The notes: generated from the letters alone by a model not told the origin. Positions 52,469 to 63,500 are shown, numbered from the stretch's first letter. The stretch: DNA of 64,000 bases from Catalinimonas sp038039535 (GCF_038039535.1 NZ_JBBPHP010000009.1:1-64000); one strand, 5' to 3'. A program made the numbers and translations.

Positions 52469-53680
52469 TCATGCAAGCTTCTTCACCCTTTTCTCCTTCA
52501 GGTTAAAGTAGTATAGCAGAGCCACGAGCAGGCTTAGTCCGGCACAGCTCCACCAAAGTATGCCAAAGCCATAGCCATCAATCACCCGCGTCCCCAAATA
52601 AGGGGCTAGCATGAAAGCACTTGCCCAGGAGAGGGAATGCAGTCCTATAAATGCTCCTCTTCTGCCTTCACCTGCCCGGCGTATCACATAGGTCACCATA
52701 AAAGGCATGGCCATGATTTCGGCAAAACTCAGCAAAAACATTGCAACTACTAGTAATGAGAGTCCGGTACTAAAGTTCAAAAGGGCATAAGACAAACCGC
52801 AAAGCAGTGTACCAATAATGATCATTTTCATCACCCGTACTCTGGGCTCCAGATAATTTACCAGCACCATTTCAAAAAGAAACACTACCAGCCCATTAAG
52901 CCCCAGCAGCAGCCCTATGGTACCTTCTGACAACTGGTGCACCTCCCGATAGTAGATCGGCAAAGTGTTGAACAACTGAAAAAACACAACGGCAAAAGCT
53001 GTAGTGAGCAACACAAATAAAATAAAGGTACCATCCCGATAAGGGGAGCCGGTTTTGAGGACTGTTTTGACCGGAGCGGGTGCGACAGCCCTGGGTGACC
53101 TTTTTCTAAAATAGAGGTAGAAGAAAATACCCGCGGAAATACAGGTAAGACCATCGGCATAAAACAATAATTCGTAGGAACGAGAAGCCAGTAAACCACC
53201 TAGCGCGGGACCGACAGAAAAGCCCAGATTGATCGCCATACGGTTTAGCGAAAAAGAACGGGTGACATTTTCAGGTTTTGAATAAGCTGCTACCGAAGCC
53301 GTATTGGCAGGACGCAGACATTCTACAATCATACTGGTCAAAAAAAGGGCGGGCAGCAAATATTCATATTGGGTTATTTTTGGAAGCAGCAGAAACAATA
53401 ACCCTCCCAGGGTAAGGCTTAAAAACTGTACCCAGAAATTGCTGATCTTATCCGACAACCAACCTCCCAGTATAGAACCCGCCATAGCTCCCAGACCATA
53501 CATGGCAAGCATAATTCCTGCTTCTTTTATACCGAAGCCCAGCGCATTGGTGAGATAAATACTCAGAAAGGGTAAAACCATAGAGCCCGCCCGGTTGATG
53601 AGCATTACCACGGCCAGCATCCAGGCCGCTTCCGACAGCCCGGCATAAGCATTTCGGTATAAAGTGAGTATTTTGAGCAA
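52469..53680 (-). CDS. Major facilitator superfamily transporter
   Basis: The 403-residue protein has about 12 membrane segments and the MFS motif GGWLSDKISNFWVQF between helices 2 and 3. The first codons favour a TTG start at 53680 (LKILTLYRNAYAGLSEAAWML), as no ATG is close. Its closest look is a drug or sugar efflux transporter of the YceL/DHA1 type. The substrate is unknown. Confidence 0.87.
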   Translation of the reverse strand: MLKILTLYRNAYAGLSEAAWMLAVVMLINRAGSMVLPFLSIYLTNALGFGIKEAGIMLAMYGLGAMAGSILGGWLSDKISNFWVQFLSLTLGGLLFLLLPKITQYEYLLPALFLTSMIVECLRPANTASVAAYSKPENVTRSFSLNRMAINLGFSVGPALGGLLASRSYELLFYADGLTCISAGIFFYLYFRKRSPRAVAPAPVKTVLKTGSPYRDGTFILFVLLTTAFAVVFFQLFNTLPIYYREVHQLSEGTIGLLLGLNGLVVFLFEMVLVNYLEPRVRVMKMIIIGTLLCGLSYALLNFSTGLSLLVVAMFLLSFAEIMAMPFMVTYVIRRAGEGRRGAFIGLHSLSWASAFMLAPYLGTRVIDGYGFGILWWSCAGLSLLVALLYYFNLKEKRVKKLA

Positions 53681-53890
53681 AGCTTTTGGGATAAGAAATA
53701 TTGCTTACGGCAATTTTTACGAAAGTGTTGCTTATTCAAAATAGAATCAGCAAAAATTATTTACTGCGAATCAAAATTTGATTAGTATGTACCCATCTTC
53801 TGAATTTTCTAAATCCTAAAAACCCGGGCTTTTCTGCAAACAAACCTTCAAACCGAACAGTTAATCGCATGGTTTGAGAATACACACTTT

Positions 53891-54625
53891 ATGATTGTAA
53901 ATCCTACGTCCCAGGGTTGGGAAATAATTTTTCAGCGAGCGCATGCATTACTGGCTGCCAAGCTTGCTTATTACATGGATGAAAAGCTGCGCACACCAGA
54001 AGCTATCTGGCTGGAAATGCTCACCAGCATAGCCGAGCACGATGACGGACAATCAGGCTGGAAAGGAAAAAATCACTTGACCAAAGCCAATGCTCCCAAA
54101 GACATTACGGAACAAAAATACAATCTGGAACAAGCATACAGAGTCGTTTCTGAGTCTGCACATAAATCACGGTGGATTGCACTGATGGCATCTCTGCACG
54201 CCTATCACCTGCATCAGCCATTCTCAGGAGATACTCAGGAAGTGGATAAATTTCTAAAAGAGCAAATCAACTATCAGAAAGAGCTCCGCAAATCACTTGA
54301 GATCTCAGTAGAAGAAAGTGAAACCGCCTATACCATCATGCGCTGGTGTGACGAATGTTCTCTGATACTTTGTAAATCTCAGATTCCCCCTCAGGGCAAA
54401 AAGCTGGAAGTGGGTATGCTACCATACGGCACTCCAAGATTTATTCATCAACAGGATGATCAGGTAAGCATTAGCCCATGGCCCTTTGGCAAAAAGGAGT
54501 TTGAAATCTCGGTAGAATATTACTGTGTGGAACAACTTGCCTTTGATCATGACGAAGCGTTACGAAAGCACCTCAAAAATCAGTCACCAAAAGTACGCGG
54601 CTGGCATTTTGTAAAACACACCTAA
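53891..54625 (+). CDS. DUF3891 family protein
   Basis: This 244-residue protein starts MIVNPTSQGWEIIFQRAHALLAAKLA and has a conserved His/Asp-rich segment (SIAEHDDGQSGWKG) and later SLHAYHLHQPF. This matches DUF3891 (PF13030), an all-helical family related to HD-like or metal-binding proteins of unknown function. Its end is two bases from the convergent FAD/Fe-S oxidase gene. Confidence 0.85.
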   Translation: MIVNPTSQGWEIIFQRAHALLAAKLAYYMDEKLRTPEAIWLEMLTSIAEHDDGQSGWKGKNHLTKANAPKDITEQKYNLEQAYRVVSESAHKSRWIALMASLHAYHLHQPFSGDTQEVDKFLKEQINYQKELRKSLEISVEESETAYTIMRWCDECSLILCKSQIPPQGKKLEVGMLPYGTPRFIHQQDDQVSISPWPFGKKEFEISVEYYCVEQLAFDHDEALRKHLKNQSPKVRGWHFVKHT

Positions 54626-54626
54626 A

Positions 54627-57600
54627 TTATACCAAGGCCTCATACAATATTTCAGCAGTATGTTTGGCAATACGCCCCGTTCCATCTTTGATCTGGTGAC
54701 GGCAACTTGTACCGGGAGCGGCAATGATTACTTCTTCCGGCTGCTTTCGCACTGTTGGGAAAAGTACCAATTCTCCAATCTGCATTGAAACATCAAAATG
54801 TTCTTTCTCATACCCAAAAGAACCCGCCATTCCACAGCATCCGGAAGGGATCATATGCATTTCGTAATTTTCCGGAAGACTTAGCATTTTCTTGGTAGGT
54901 ACAAGAGATGAAAGAGCTTTCTGATGGCAGTGCCCATGCAGTTTGATGACCTTTTTCTCCTTGGTAAAAGCTTCTTTGGTAATGTTTCTCTTATCTATCT
55001 CACGAGCTATAAACTCATCAAAAAGGTAAGTATGAGCAGCAATGTTTTGGGCATCTTCTTGTTCTGTCCCGCGAGTTAGGTCAATATATTCATCCCTGAG
55101 CGTTAAAATAGCAGATGGCTCAATACCAATAATAGGTGTCTGTTCACTAACTATATCCTTCAGATAATTGATATTTTTCTGAGCAATTGCTTTTGCTTTA
55201 CGCAGCATTCCTTTGGAAAGATACGTTCTGCCGCTTTCCTCATGCTTAGGGATTTCAACCTCATAGCCTAGTTTCTCTAAAAGTAAAATAGCTTTTATTC
55301 CGATTTCAGTATCATTATAGTTGGTAAACTCATCGCAGAACAAATACACTTTGCCTTTACCAACTTGCTGTTTTACCGGCAATTCTGAATATTCATCCCC
55401 CACAGGGGTAGTAGAAGGAGCAGAAAATCCACTCAAAGCAACTTTATTACCCTGCTTATGCTTTTGATACCATTTGCGCAAAGTGGTTTTGTGCAAGTGC
55501 GGCATAGACCGTCCCGGTGCGAAACCAGTAACTTTCTTCATTATGCCTGATGTAAGCGAGTTCTTCACTGACCAATTGTAAAGGCCGGGGGTCAAAGCAG
55601 CAATTGAAGTGAGCCTGGTAAAATTGCTGATGATACGATTCCGAAAGCCCACACCATTGGCATCATAATAATGCTGCAAAAACTCGGCTTTCAGTTTGCC
55701 TACATCCACATTAGAGGGGCACTCAGACTTGCAGCCTTTACAGGACAGGCACAAGTCCATCACTTCTTTGATTTCCTCATGAGCAAAGCGGTTGGGCTGA
55801 TCAGAATTGGTCAGAAAATGCCGTAGAATATTGGCTCTGGCCCGGGTAGTATCTTTTTCGTTGCGGGTAGCCATATAGCTGGGGCACATAGTACCACCAG
55901 AAATATGCGTCTTACGGCAGTCACCAGAGCCATTACATTGCTCTGCTGCTCTCAACACCCCCAGATTCTGACTAAAGTCAAAAATAGTATCAATATCTGG
56001 AGTTGGATGATCAGGCATGTATCGCAAATACTCATTCATGGGAGGTGCATCCACAATTTTTCCGGGATTAAAAATATTCTTTGGGTCCCAGGTATGCTTC
56101 ACCTCTTTGATCAGCTCATAGTTTTTATCACCGATCATAAAGCGGATAAACTCTGCTCTCAACCTTCCGTCACCATGCTCACCACTGAGTGAGCCACGGT
56201 ACTTTTTCACCAGTTGAGCAATTTCCTGCGCTATGGTGCGAAACATCTCATTTCCCGGCTGGGTCTTGAGATTAAGGATGGGTCTGAGGTGCAATTCGCC
56301 ATCACCGGCGTGCGCGTAGTGCACGCAGGATAGACCGTATTTTTTGAGGGTGAGATTAAACTCAGCAATATATTCGGGAAGATCATTCACTGCAACCGCA
56401 GTATCTTCTATCACTGGTTGCGCTTTGGCATCTCCCGGAACATTACCCAGGAGACCAAGACCCGCTTTTCGCACGTTCCAGGCGTCTCGGCTATCCTGAT
56501 TGTAAAGTACTGGAAAATGATAGCCCAGGTCATTTGACTGCATCTCTTTGTACATGGCCTCAATAGCAGCATCTACTTCTTCTCTTGTCTCGCGGGCAAA
56601 CTCAATCATGAGCACCGCTTTGGGAGAACCTTCAATGAAAGAGGCGTACTTGCGGTACTCAAGGTTGGCACGGGTACGCTCAATGATATGGTCATCCATC
56701 AACTCGGAGGCTCCAGCACCATGTTTCATGGCGATGATGTTGGCACGCAATGAGTCTTCAATGGTTTTAAAATGAGGACAGGCTACTCCTACCTCTTTGG
56801 GAGGCAAGGGCAGGCAGTTCAATTTAATCTCAGTAATGAATGCCAGAGAGCCTTCAGAGCCGCAGATCAGCTTACACATATTGAAAGCTTCACCACCTTC
56901 TGTAAAAATCTCACTGTCCATCAGCACATCAATCGCATAACCCGTATTGCGGCGGCGTTTGATTTCCTTCTTGGGAAACTGTGCCCTAATCTCTTCCTGC
57001 ACTGCTTTGTCAGACAGGCGATCACGGATCGTTCGGTAAATTTTGACTTCCAATTCACTGACAGCCGTTTCTCCGCTGCACTTCTTCTCAAACTCTTCAG
57101 GAGTAAGTGCTTTGAAGATAGTTTTGTTACCATCACTTAAGATAGCTTTCACCTCCAGAGTATGTTCGCGGGTGGTTTGATAGATCGGAGAATGTAGTCC
57201 GCAAGAATTGTTACCTACCATCCCTCCTATCATCGCGCGATTGGCGGTAGAAGTCTCCGGACCAAAGTAAAGTCCGTGTTCTTTAAGATAGTAATTAAGA
57301 TCATCCCGAATGACACCTGGTTGTACTCTCGCCCAGCTTTCTTCTTCGTTTATTTCCAGTATATGGGTAAATGTCTGAGAGATATCTACTACGATACCAT
57401 TACCTACAACCTGCCCCGCCAGCGAAGTTCCGGCAGCCCGGGGGATCAGCGATACTCCGTTTTGATCAGCAAATTTGATCAGTTTAATGATGTCTTCCTC
57501 TGTCTCGGGAATGGCTACTGCTAGAGGCATTTCCTGGTAAGCAGACGCGTCCGTAGCATACAGGGTACGCATCATATGATCGTAATGTAATTTTCCTTCT

Positions 57601-57638
57601 AGAGTGCTTGCTAGTTGTGTGAGCTGCTGATTATCCAT
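54627..57638 (-). CDS. FAD/Fe-S oxidoreductase fusion (GlcD-GlpC-like, D-lactate/glycolate dehydrogenase type)
   Basis: Starting at ATG 57638 gives 1003 residues. An FAD-binding domain (about 40-480: LIPRAAGTSLAGQVVGNG, CGLHSPIYQTTREHTLE, SGEHGDGRLRAEF) is followed by a [4Fe-4S] domain (CNGSGDCRK, CPSYMATRNEKDTTRARANILR, CLSCKGCKSECP) and a CCG-type Fe-S domain (GHCHQKAL, SGCCGMAGSFGYE). This single-chain layout oxidises D-2-hydroxy acids such as D-lactate and feeds electrons to the quinone pool. No partner subunit genes are nearby, as expected for the fused form. Confidence 0.93.
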   Translation of the reverse strand: MDNQQLTQLASTLEGKLHYDHMMRTLYATDASAYQEMPLAVAIPETEEDIIKLIKFADQNGVSLIPRAAGTSLAGQVVGNGIVVDISQTFTHILEINEEESWARVQPGVIRDDLNYYLKEHGLYFGPETSTANRAMIGGMVGNNSCGLHSPIYQTTREHTLEVKAILSDGNKTIFKALTPEEFEKKCSGETAVSELEVKIYRTIRDRLSDKAVQEEIRAQFPKKEIKRRRNTGYAIDVLMDSEIFTEGGEAFNMCKLICGSEGSLAFITEIKLNCLPLPPKEVGVACPHFKTIEDSLRANIIAMKHGAGASELMDDHIIERTRANLEYRKYASFIEGSPKAVLMIEFARETREEVDAAIEAMYKEMQSNDLGYHFPVLYNQDSRDAWNVRKAGLGLLGNVPGDAKAQPVIEDTAVAVNDLPEYIAEFNLTLKKYGLSCVHYAHAGDGELHLRPILNLKTQPGNEMFRTIAQEIAQLVKKYRGSLSGEHGDGRLRAEFIRFMIGDKNYELIKEVKHTWDPKNIFNPGKIVDAPPMNEYLRYMPDHPTPDIDTIFDFSQNLGVLRAAEQCNGSGDCRKTHISGGTMCPSYMATRNEKDTTRARANILRHFLTNSDQPNRFAHEEIKEVMDLCLSCKGCKSECPSNVDVGKLKAEFLQHYYDANGVGFRNRIISNFTRLTSIAALTPGLYNWSVKNSLTSGIMKKVTGFAPGRSMPHLHKTTLRKWYQKHKQGNKVALSGFSAPSTTPVGDEYSELPVKQQVGKGKVYLFCDEFTNYNDTEIGIKAILLLEKLGYEVEIPKHEESGRTYLSKGMLRKAKAIAQKNINYLKDIVSEQTPIIGIEPSAILTLRDEYIDLTRGTEQEDAQNIAAHTYLFDEFIAREIDKRNITKEAFTKEKKVIKLHGHCHQKALSSLVPTKKMLSLPENYEMHMIPSGCCGMAGSFGYEKEHFDVSMQIGELVLFPTVRKQPEEVIIAAPGTSCRHQIKDGTGRIAKHTAEILYEALV

Positions 57639-57814
57639 AATCTTCTTTTCAGTCGTCTTGCTGCTGTAAATGTAATACAAAATAGATGACTGTTAAGTTT
57701 TTGGGCTGGGTAATGTTGATAAACATCCGCTTCATTTTATCCAGAAATGGTTTCTGATTATTGATTTACTCGCCCTTATTTCTACTAAGCCGTTTACTTA
57801 CAGTTTACAATTCG

Positions 57815-58273
57815 TTACCCTTCTTTACCCCACTGTACCAAAAATGCCCCGGCAATCAAGAGTAGTACTCCGATGATTTTTCTCAGATTAATAAGCTGTA
57901 CGTCAAAACCCATCCAGCCATAATGGTCTACGATGACTGAGAAAATGAGCTGACTGGCAATGATAAGTCCGAATAGTTTGGTAGGGCCAATTATCGGTGC
58001 GATAAAGATAACTGAGGTAATGAAAAAAGCACCTAATATACCTCCCAGCCACATCCACCAGCGGGTACGCATGATATGTTCAGCGTTAAGCAAAGAGGGA
58101 TCTGTGCCGACAATGAGATTGAGTAGGAATAAAGAAAGTGCTCCGGTAGAAAATGAAATCAGGGCAGCTAAAAAAGGACTTCCCAATACCGCTCTGAGCT
58201 GAGTGTTGGCACCGGACTGAATGACTACTCCCATGCCTACCAGCAGAGGAATCACTAAAAGTAAGTTTCGCAT
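57815..58273 (-). CDS. DMT-superfamily transporter (YdcZ-like)
   Basis: Starting at ATG 58273 (MRNLLLVIPLLVGMGVVIQSGANTQ) gives 152 residues with five hydrophobic segments. The family (PF04657) has about 150 residues and is often called DUF606; one half of a DMT transporter. Typical segments: SPFLAALISFSTGALSLFLL, WLGGILGAFFITSVIFIAPIIGPTKL, VIVDHYGWMGFDVQ. The substrate is unknown, and a partner gene is not adjacent. Confidence 0.88.
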   Translation of the reverse strand: MRNLLLVIPLLVGMGVVIQSGANTQLRAVLGSPFLAALISFSTGALSLFLLNLIVGTDPSLLNAEHIMRTRWWMWLGGILGAFFITSVIFIAPIIGPTKLFGLIIASQLIFSVIVDHYGWMGFDVQLINLRKIIGVLLLIAGAFLVQWGKEG

Positions 58274-58341
58274 AAAAATATCAGGCTGATAAAAGAGCAA
58301 ATATAGCCCAATCAAGCTGATATTAAAAAGTGCTTACTTAC

Positions 58342-59178
58342 CTATCTTCCTGCTTGCTGCTGTTGGCGGTTGGCTACCTGATTAATCAACATACGCAACG
58401 CTTCCATTCGCTTGGCAGGATATAAAAAAGTAGCATAATCCAGATATTGTGTGGCCTGTTTTAAGTTTTGCTGATTATAGTAATCCACTGCCTCATTATA
58501 ATAGTTGAGTGCCGCCAGTTGCTTCAACTCTATTTCTTCATCAATCACAAAATTGTAAGAATACTGATCTTCCTCTTCAGCACGTATGTCCTCAGCATAC
58601 ATCTTCATCATTTCCTGTACTCGCTTCGGATCTTCTACATAGCCACTCCTTGCGTCTGTGCTTTCCAGCAATACCGGACCACTTTCATCTCTGGGCTGTA
58701 CCATTAAGTAAACATGGTAGGGTAATTCTTTGATCACATAGTCAACTTCAAGCGCATCCAAGATAAGTGCATAAAAAGCGCTACCAGTAATACAATCGTA
58801 TTGGCCTTTGTCCAGAAGGTCGTAGAGGCTTGCGTGTTCGCTATATCGTTTCATATAGCGATTATGAATTCTATAAAAAGCGTAATGAAGAAACTGCTTT
58901 TCAGAATGATAACGGGCTTTTCTCTCGGCTAGCTTTTGGGTAAACTTTTCTATGTCTTCCAGATATTTTTTCAGTTGTTCTTCTGAAAGTTGAGGATCAA
59001 CGCCAAAAAAAAGGGAAAACTGTTCCTGAGAGATCAATGTCTTCTGCTTTTGCAATGTATCTTCCAGAGGCTGAGGCATAGCACTCACGTCCAAAGTAAA
59101 ACTTTGGAAAATACTGATACTAATTACTAAGCATGTACTGATTAAAAGTTTTGAATAACGAATAAAAAAAATCTCCAT
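58342..59178 (-). CDS. Secreted transglutaminase-like protein with C-terminal TPR-like helices
   Basis: Starting at ATG 59178 gives 278 residues with an N-terminal membrane or signal segment. The core has a Cys-His-Asp triad arrangement of transglutaminase-like proteins: Cys129 in GQYDCITGSAFYALIL, His155 in ELPYHVYLMV and Asp175 in LLESTDARSG. A C-terminal helical repeat (AALNYYNEAVDYYNQQNLKQATQYLDYATFLYPAKRMEA) resembles TPRs. The family is not certain, but the protein may be a periplasmic peptidase or bound scaffold. Confidence 0.7.
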   Translation of the reverse strand: MEIFFIRYSKLLISTCLVISISIFQSFTLDVSAMPQPLEDTLQKQKTLISQEQFSLFFGVDPQLSEEQLKKYLEDIEKFTQKLAERKARYHSEKQFLHYAFYRIHNRYMKRYSEHASLYDLLDKGQYDCITGSAFYALILDALEVDYVIKELPYHVYLMVQPRDESGPVLLESTDARSGYVEDPKRVQEMMKMYAEDIRAEEEDQYSYNFVIDEEIELKQLAALNYYNEAVDYYNQQNLKQATQYLDYATFLYPAKRMEALRMLINQVANRQQQQAGR

Positions 59179-59252
59179 AATGGCACCCCTCCTTTCTTGT
59201 AATTTCACCTGATTGTTAAGTCAACTAATATACATACTTTCTTAACAATTTG

Positions 59253-59421
59253 TTAACATTAAATTAACATTGGGGCAATAATTTACCAACACATGTAATA
59301 GATATGTGTTCGGAAAAGAGCGATTTATATGCTAAAAAGGACGAAAAATGAATGTTAAGGAGGAAAATTGAGCATTTCTACATAGTTGTTCGTAGAAATC
59401 GGAAGGTTAAATTAATGTTAA
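59253..59421. repeat. Four copies of TTAACATT in inverted arrangement
   Basis: TTAACATT occurs at 59253-59260 and 59264-59271, and its complement AATGTTAA at 59351-59358 and 59414-59421. Two hairpins lie between and near them (ACACAT/ATGTGT at 59289-59309; ATTTCTAC/GTAGAAAT at 59374-59399), and GGGGCAAT near 59272 is mirrored by ATTGCCCC near 59432. It sits between the RDD and transglutaminase-like genes and could be an operator array or a structured leader. Confidence 0.45.
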
Positions 59422-59466
59422 GGATGTAATAAATTGCCCCAAACTATAGTGGATAGTCTTCGGCCA

Positions 59467-60231
59467 TCAGGCTTCCACCACAATGGTCTCAGTAATCTTA
59501 TCGTGAGTGGTCTGGCGGTTACGATCCCAAAAGTACTGAAAGAAACCCAGACCGATTAGGGAACCGGAAGCCGTATAACCCATAACCCTCTCCAGGCTTC
59601 CCCATAAGGAAATCTTTTTGCCATTAAGCTTTACCACCCTGATCCGGAGAAAGCGTTTGGCTGGTGTCTGCCCCTGCCATCGCCAGGTGAAAAAAGTAAA
59701 ATATACAAAGGCACCGAAGAAGCTTACCACCAACCCGAGTGCATCATTCATGTCACTAAGCGGACGAGTCATCCAGGAGAGATTGTTCACAAAAGATGCT
59801 TTTGCTGCCTGATAGGTGTCTTCAGAGATGAAACTTAACAGAAATGAAAACAAAATAATAGCAGCAATTACTAACGGGGCATAAATAATTACATATAAAT
59901 AGACCGTCATATGACGCCGGAACTGGTCTCTAACTTTTTCTTCAATGGCTATTTCCTCCAACTTCTGGTCAGCAATGGCTATGTTTTTTCTCAGTAGCCT
60001 GCGATTTTTCACCAGTGTGGTACGAAATCTTTTTTTAAGAAACAGAAGAACAAAAACTACTGGAAACAGAAGTACAAAATACTCGGAACATAATATGATG
60101 ATCAGCCAGTCCAGGCCGTAAGCAATCGCTCTACGTGGAAAACTAGCTAATCTGCTACCTTGTAGTTTTCCGTCTACCACAATATGACTAAGATCAAATT
60201 GTTGCTTTTTATGTAGCTGCTCAGAACTCAT
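59467..60231 (-). CDS. RDD-family membrane protein
   Basis: The 254-residue protein has the RDD signature (ASFPRRAIAYGLDWLIIILCSEYF) and three or more membrane helices, ending GQTPAKRFLRIRVVKLNGKKISLWGSLERVMGY. The RDD domain (PF06271) is found in bacterial membrane proteins, some of which act in sodium or osmotic tolerance. It should sit in the inner membrane. A 333-bp gap separates it from the divergent amidohydrolase. Confidence 0.88.
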   Translation of the reverse strand: MSSEQLHKKQQFDLSHIVVDGKLQGSRLASFPRRAIAYGLDWLIIILCSEYFVLLFPVVFVLLFLKKRFRTTLVKNRRLLRKNIAIADQKLEEIAIEEKVRDQFRRHMTVYLYVIIYAPLVIAAIILFSFLLSFISEDTYQAAKASFVNNLSWMTRPLSDMNDALGLVVSFFGAFVYFTFFTWRWQGQTPAKRFLRIRVVKLNGKKISLWGSLERVMGYTASGSLIGLGFFQYFWDRNRQTTHDKITETIVVEA

Positions 60232-60564
60232 ACCTAATAAAACGATGACATTTTTTTACAACTCATTACCCTTCAGTGACAAGCAAAGCTAAGCATTTGC
60301 CTTATTTAAAAACGTGTAAATATTCTTATAAGCATTAGTTAAGCACAAGGCCACTCGCTTTGTGCTTTCTTTTTACCTCCAAAGTTTAAATATTTATTAC
60401 AGGTTTTACCGCTTCTTTCCATATATTATTACAGCAATACACAGATACTCCAAATAAAGTAGGTAAATCCGGCATTTCTTTAAATATATGAACCTATTTT
60501 TTTAACTTTCGCGCTGCTTTAATGAATTTAATGACAGAATCATTAACAATCTAACCTTTCTTGA
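60232..60564. other. Divergent intergenic region with an orphan hairpin
   Basis: This 333-bp region between the RDD and amidohydrolase genes holds a terminator-like hairpin (60341-60372) and a TAACTTTC at 60503-60510 that resembles a -7 element. I see no coding sequence. Confidence 0.5.
60341..60372 (+). terminator. Orphan terminator-like hairpin
   Basis: AAGCACAAGG pairs with CTTTGTGCTT (9 of 10 bases) over an 8-base loop and is followed by TCTTTTT. There is no plus-strand gene just upstream, so it would end a short transcript, or an attenuated leader of the amidohydrolase gene. Confidence 0.5.
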
Positions 60565-63500
60565 ATGATGTTAAAAAAAATCTGGATTCTGGTCATCTGT
60601 CTGAGCTTCTGGCAGTTGACTTTTGCGCAGGAAGATATTTATCCGGTAAATGATGTGCGGGATAACCGTCCTGGCATTTACCTTTTTCAAAATGCTACCA
60701 TTATCACTGATTACCAGTCTACCCTTGAAAATGCCTCTCTTCTCATCAGAGATGGGGTTATAGAAGCGGTAGGTACAAATATCAGCGCACCTGCCGGTGC
60801 CAGAGTAGTAGACCTCAGAGGTAAGTACATTTACCCCGGCTTCATTGACCTCTACAGCGACTACGGTTTATCAGACGTGCCCCAGGGCCCAGCCTTCAGC
60901 TGGGGAAGTGCCGAAAAGCTGGGACCGCAGAAAGAAGGAGCCTTTAGCCAGAATGATGCACTCAAAGCACAGTTTAATGCGGTGGAAGATTTTACTGTGG
61001 ATGATAAAGAAGCCATGGATTATCGCGCCATTGGTTTTGGTGCGGTACTGACCAATAAAAGAGATGGCCTGGCCCGTGGTTCTTCTGCTCTGGTATCCCT
61101 AGGGATGGAGAAAGAAAACAAGGCGGTGCTCAATACCCCTGCCGCAGCTCATTATTCTTTTGACAAGGGTAGCTCCTCCCAATATTATCCGGTATCCAAA
61201 ATGGGCTTTATCGCGCTGCTGCGCCAGACCTACCTGGATGCCGAATGGTACCAGTCTGCCAATAACAAAGACTATACAGATAATACGCTGGAAGCCTGGA
61301 TTGACCTGCAAGACCTGCCTCAGATCTTTGATGCTCCCGGCTGGTTGCAAATCATGAGGGCCGATCAATTGGGTGATGAGTTCGGCAAGCAATACATCAT
61401 TCGTGGAAATGGTGACGAATACCAGCGTCTGCAAGCCTTGAAAGCTACCAACGCTCCCCTCATCGTTCCGGTAAACTTCCCCGATCCCTACGATGTGGAT
61501 GATCCCTACGAAGCCCGCTATGTAGACTTTAAGGATATGAAACACTGGGAACTGGCACCTGCTAACCTCGGTATGCTGGCTGCCCAGGGTATTGAATTCA
61601 GCATCACTTCCGATGGACTTAAAGAAAAGAAAGACTTCTTAAAAAACCTGCGCAAAGCGGTTCAGTATGGCTTAAGTGAAGAAGATGCCCTTAAAGCCCT
61701 TACCTATACACCCGCCAGATTAATCAAAGCTGAAAATCAGGTAGGTAGCCTGAAGGAAGGCTCAGTGGCGAACTTCTTTATCAGCTCGGGTAATATTTTT
61801 GAAGAGGATGCGGTCATCTACGAAAACTGGATACAGGGCAGAATGTATAAGCAGGCGGATAAAGACGCTCCCGACCTGAGTGGAGCGTATACCCTTAGCG
61901 TTGGCAATGACAGCTATGATATGGAAGTGAGTGGACAACCCGGTAAGCAGCAGTTCAGACTGGTCAATGGAGATACTATCAAGATAGACGCTTCTCTTAA
62001 AGGAGATATGATTACCCTCAATTTCGCTCCCGAACCTGAAAGTGATCAGATAGTGCGCCTCTCTGGCTGGATAGATGGCGAAGACCTACAGGGCCGTGGC
62101 GAACTGGCCGATGGTAGCTGGGTAGACTGGCAGGCAACTTTCCAAAGTGAGCTGGAAGATCAGTCGGGAGATGAAAGTAGTGAAGAAGAGGAGAGCATCA
62201 ACCTGGATGAGCTTACTGCCATCACTTATCCTTTCATGCCATTTGGTAATGAGGAACTACCTGAAGCGGAAACTTACCTCATCAAAAACGCTACCGTCTG
62301 GACCAATGAGGAAGAAGGAATACTGGAGAATGCCGATGTACTGGTGAGAGAAGGTAAAATCGCTGAGGTAGGACAAAACCTTTCTGCCAATGGCGCGGTA
62401 GAAATTGATGGTACCGGCAAACACCTCACTTCGGGAGTGATAGACGAACATACCCACATTGCCGCCAGCAGCATCAATGATGTGGCTACGGTTTCTGCCA
62501 TGGTACGCATGCAGGATGTGTTGGAGTCTAACGATATCAATATCTACCGCCAGCTCTCCGGTGGGGTGACTGCCGCGCAGCTGCTGCACGGTTCCGCTAA
62601 CCCGGTGGGTGGTCAGTCGGCACTGATCAAAATGCGCTGGGGTGTTACTCCTCAGGAAATGCTGATTGAGGATGCCGATGGCTATATCAAGTTTGCGCTG
62701 GGTGAGAATGTAAAGCGTTCTTCCAACGAAAACTCAATACGTTATCCGCAAACCCGTATGGGTGTGGAGCAGGTGTTTGAAGATGCTTTTACCCGTGCCA
62801 AGGCTTATGACGAAGAATGGAAAGCTTATAATGCCCTCTCCTCTCGTGATAAAGCCAATGCAGTGAAGCCTCGCCGTGACCTGATGCTGGAAACCATGGC
62901 CGAAATTCTCAACAGCGAACGTTTCATTTCCTGCCACTCTTATGTACAGTCAGAGATCAATATGCTGATGAATCTGGCCGATCGTTTTGATTTTACTGTC
63001 AATACCTTTACCCACATACTGGAAGGCTATAAGGTGGCGGACAAGATGGCTGAGCATGGCGCTGCCGGTTCTACCTTCTCCGACTGGTGGGCTTATAAGT
63101 TTGAAGTGCGCTATGCTATTCCTTACAATGCTACCCTGATGCAAATGGCGGGAGTAAATGTGGCTATCAACTCTGATGATGCGGAGATGGCGCGTCGCCT
63201 CAACCAGGAAGCCGCCAAATCAGTGAAATACGGCGGTATGTCGGAAGAAGATGCCTGGAAGATGGTGACGCTGAACCCTGCCAAAATGCTGCACCTGGAC
63301 GACCGTATGGGCAGCATCAAAGTGGGTAAAGATGCTGACCTGGTACTCTGGTCGGATAATCCGCTCTCCATCTATGCCAAAGCCGAGAAGACGATGGTAG
63401 ACGGACGTATCTATTATGATATGGAAGAAGATCAGCAGAAGCGTGAGATGATTGTACAAGAAAGAGCCAGACTCGTACAGAAGATGCAGGATGCCAAGAA

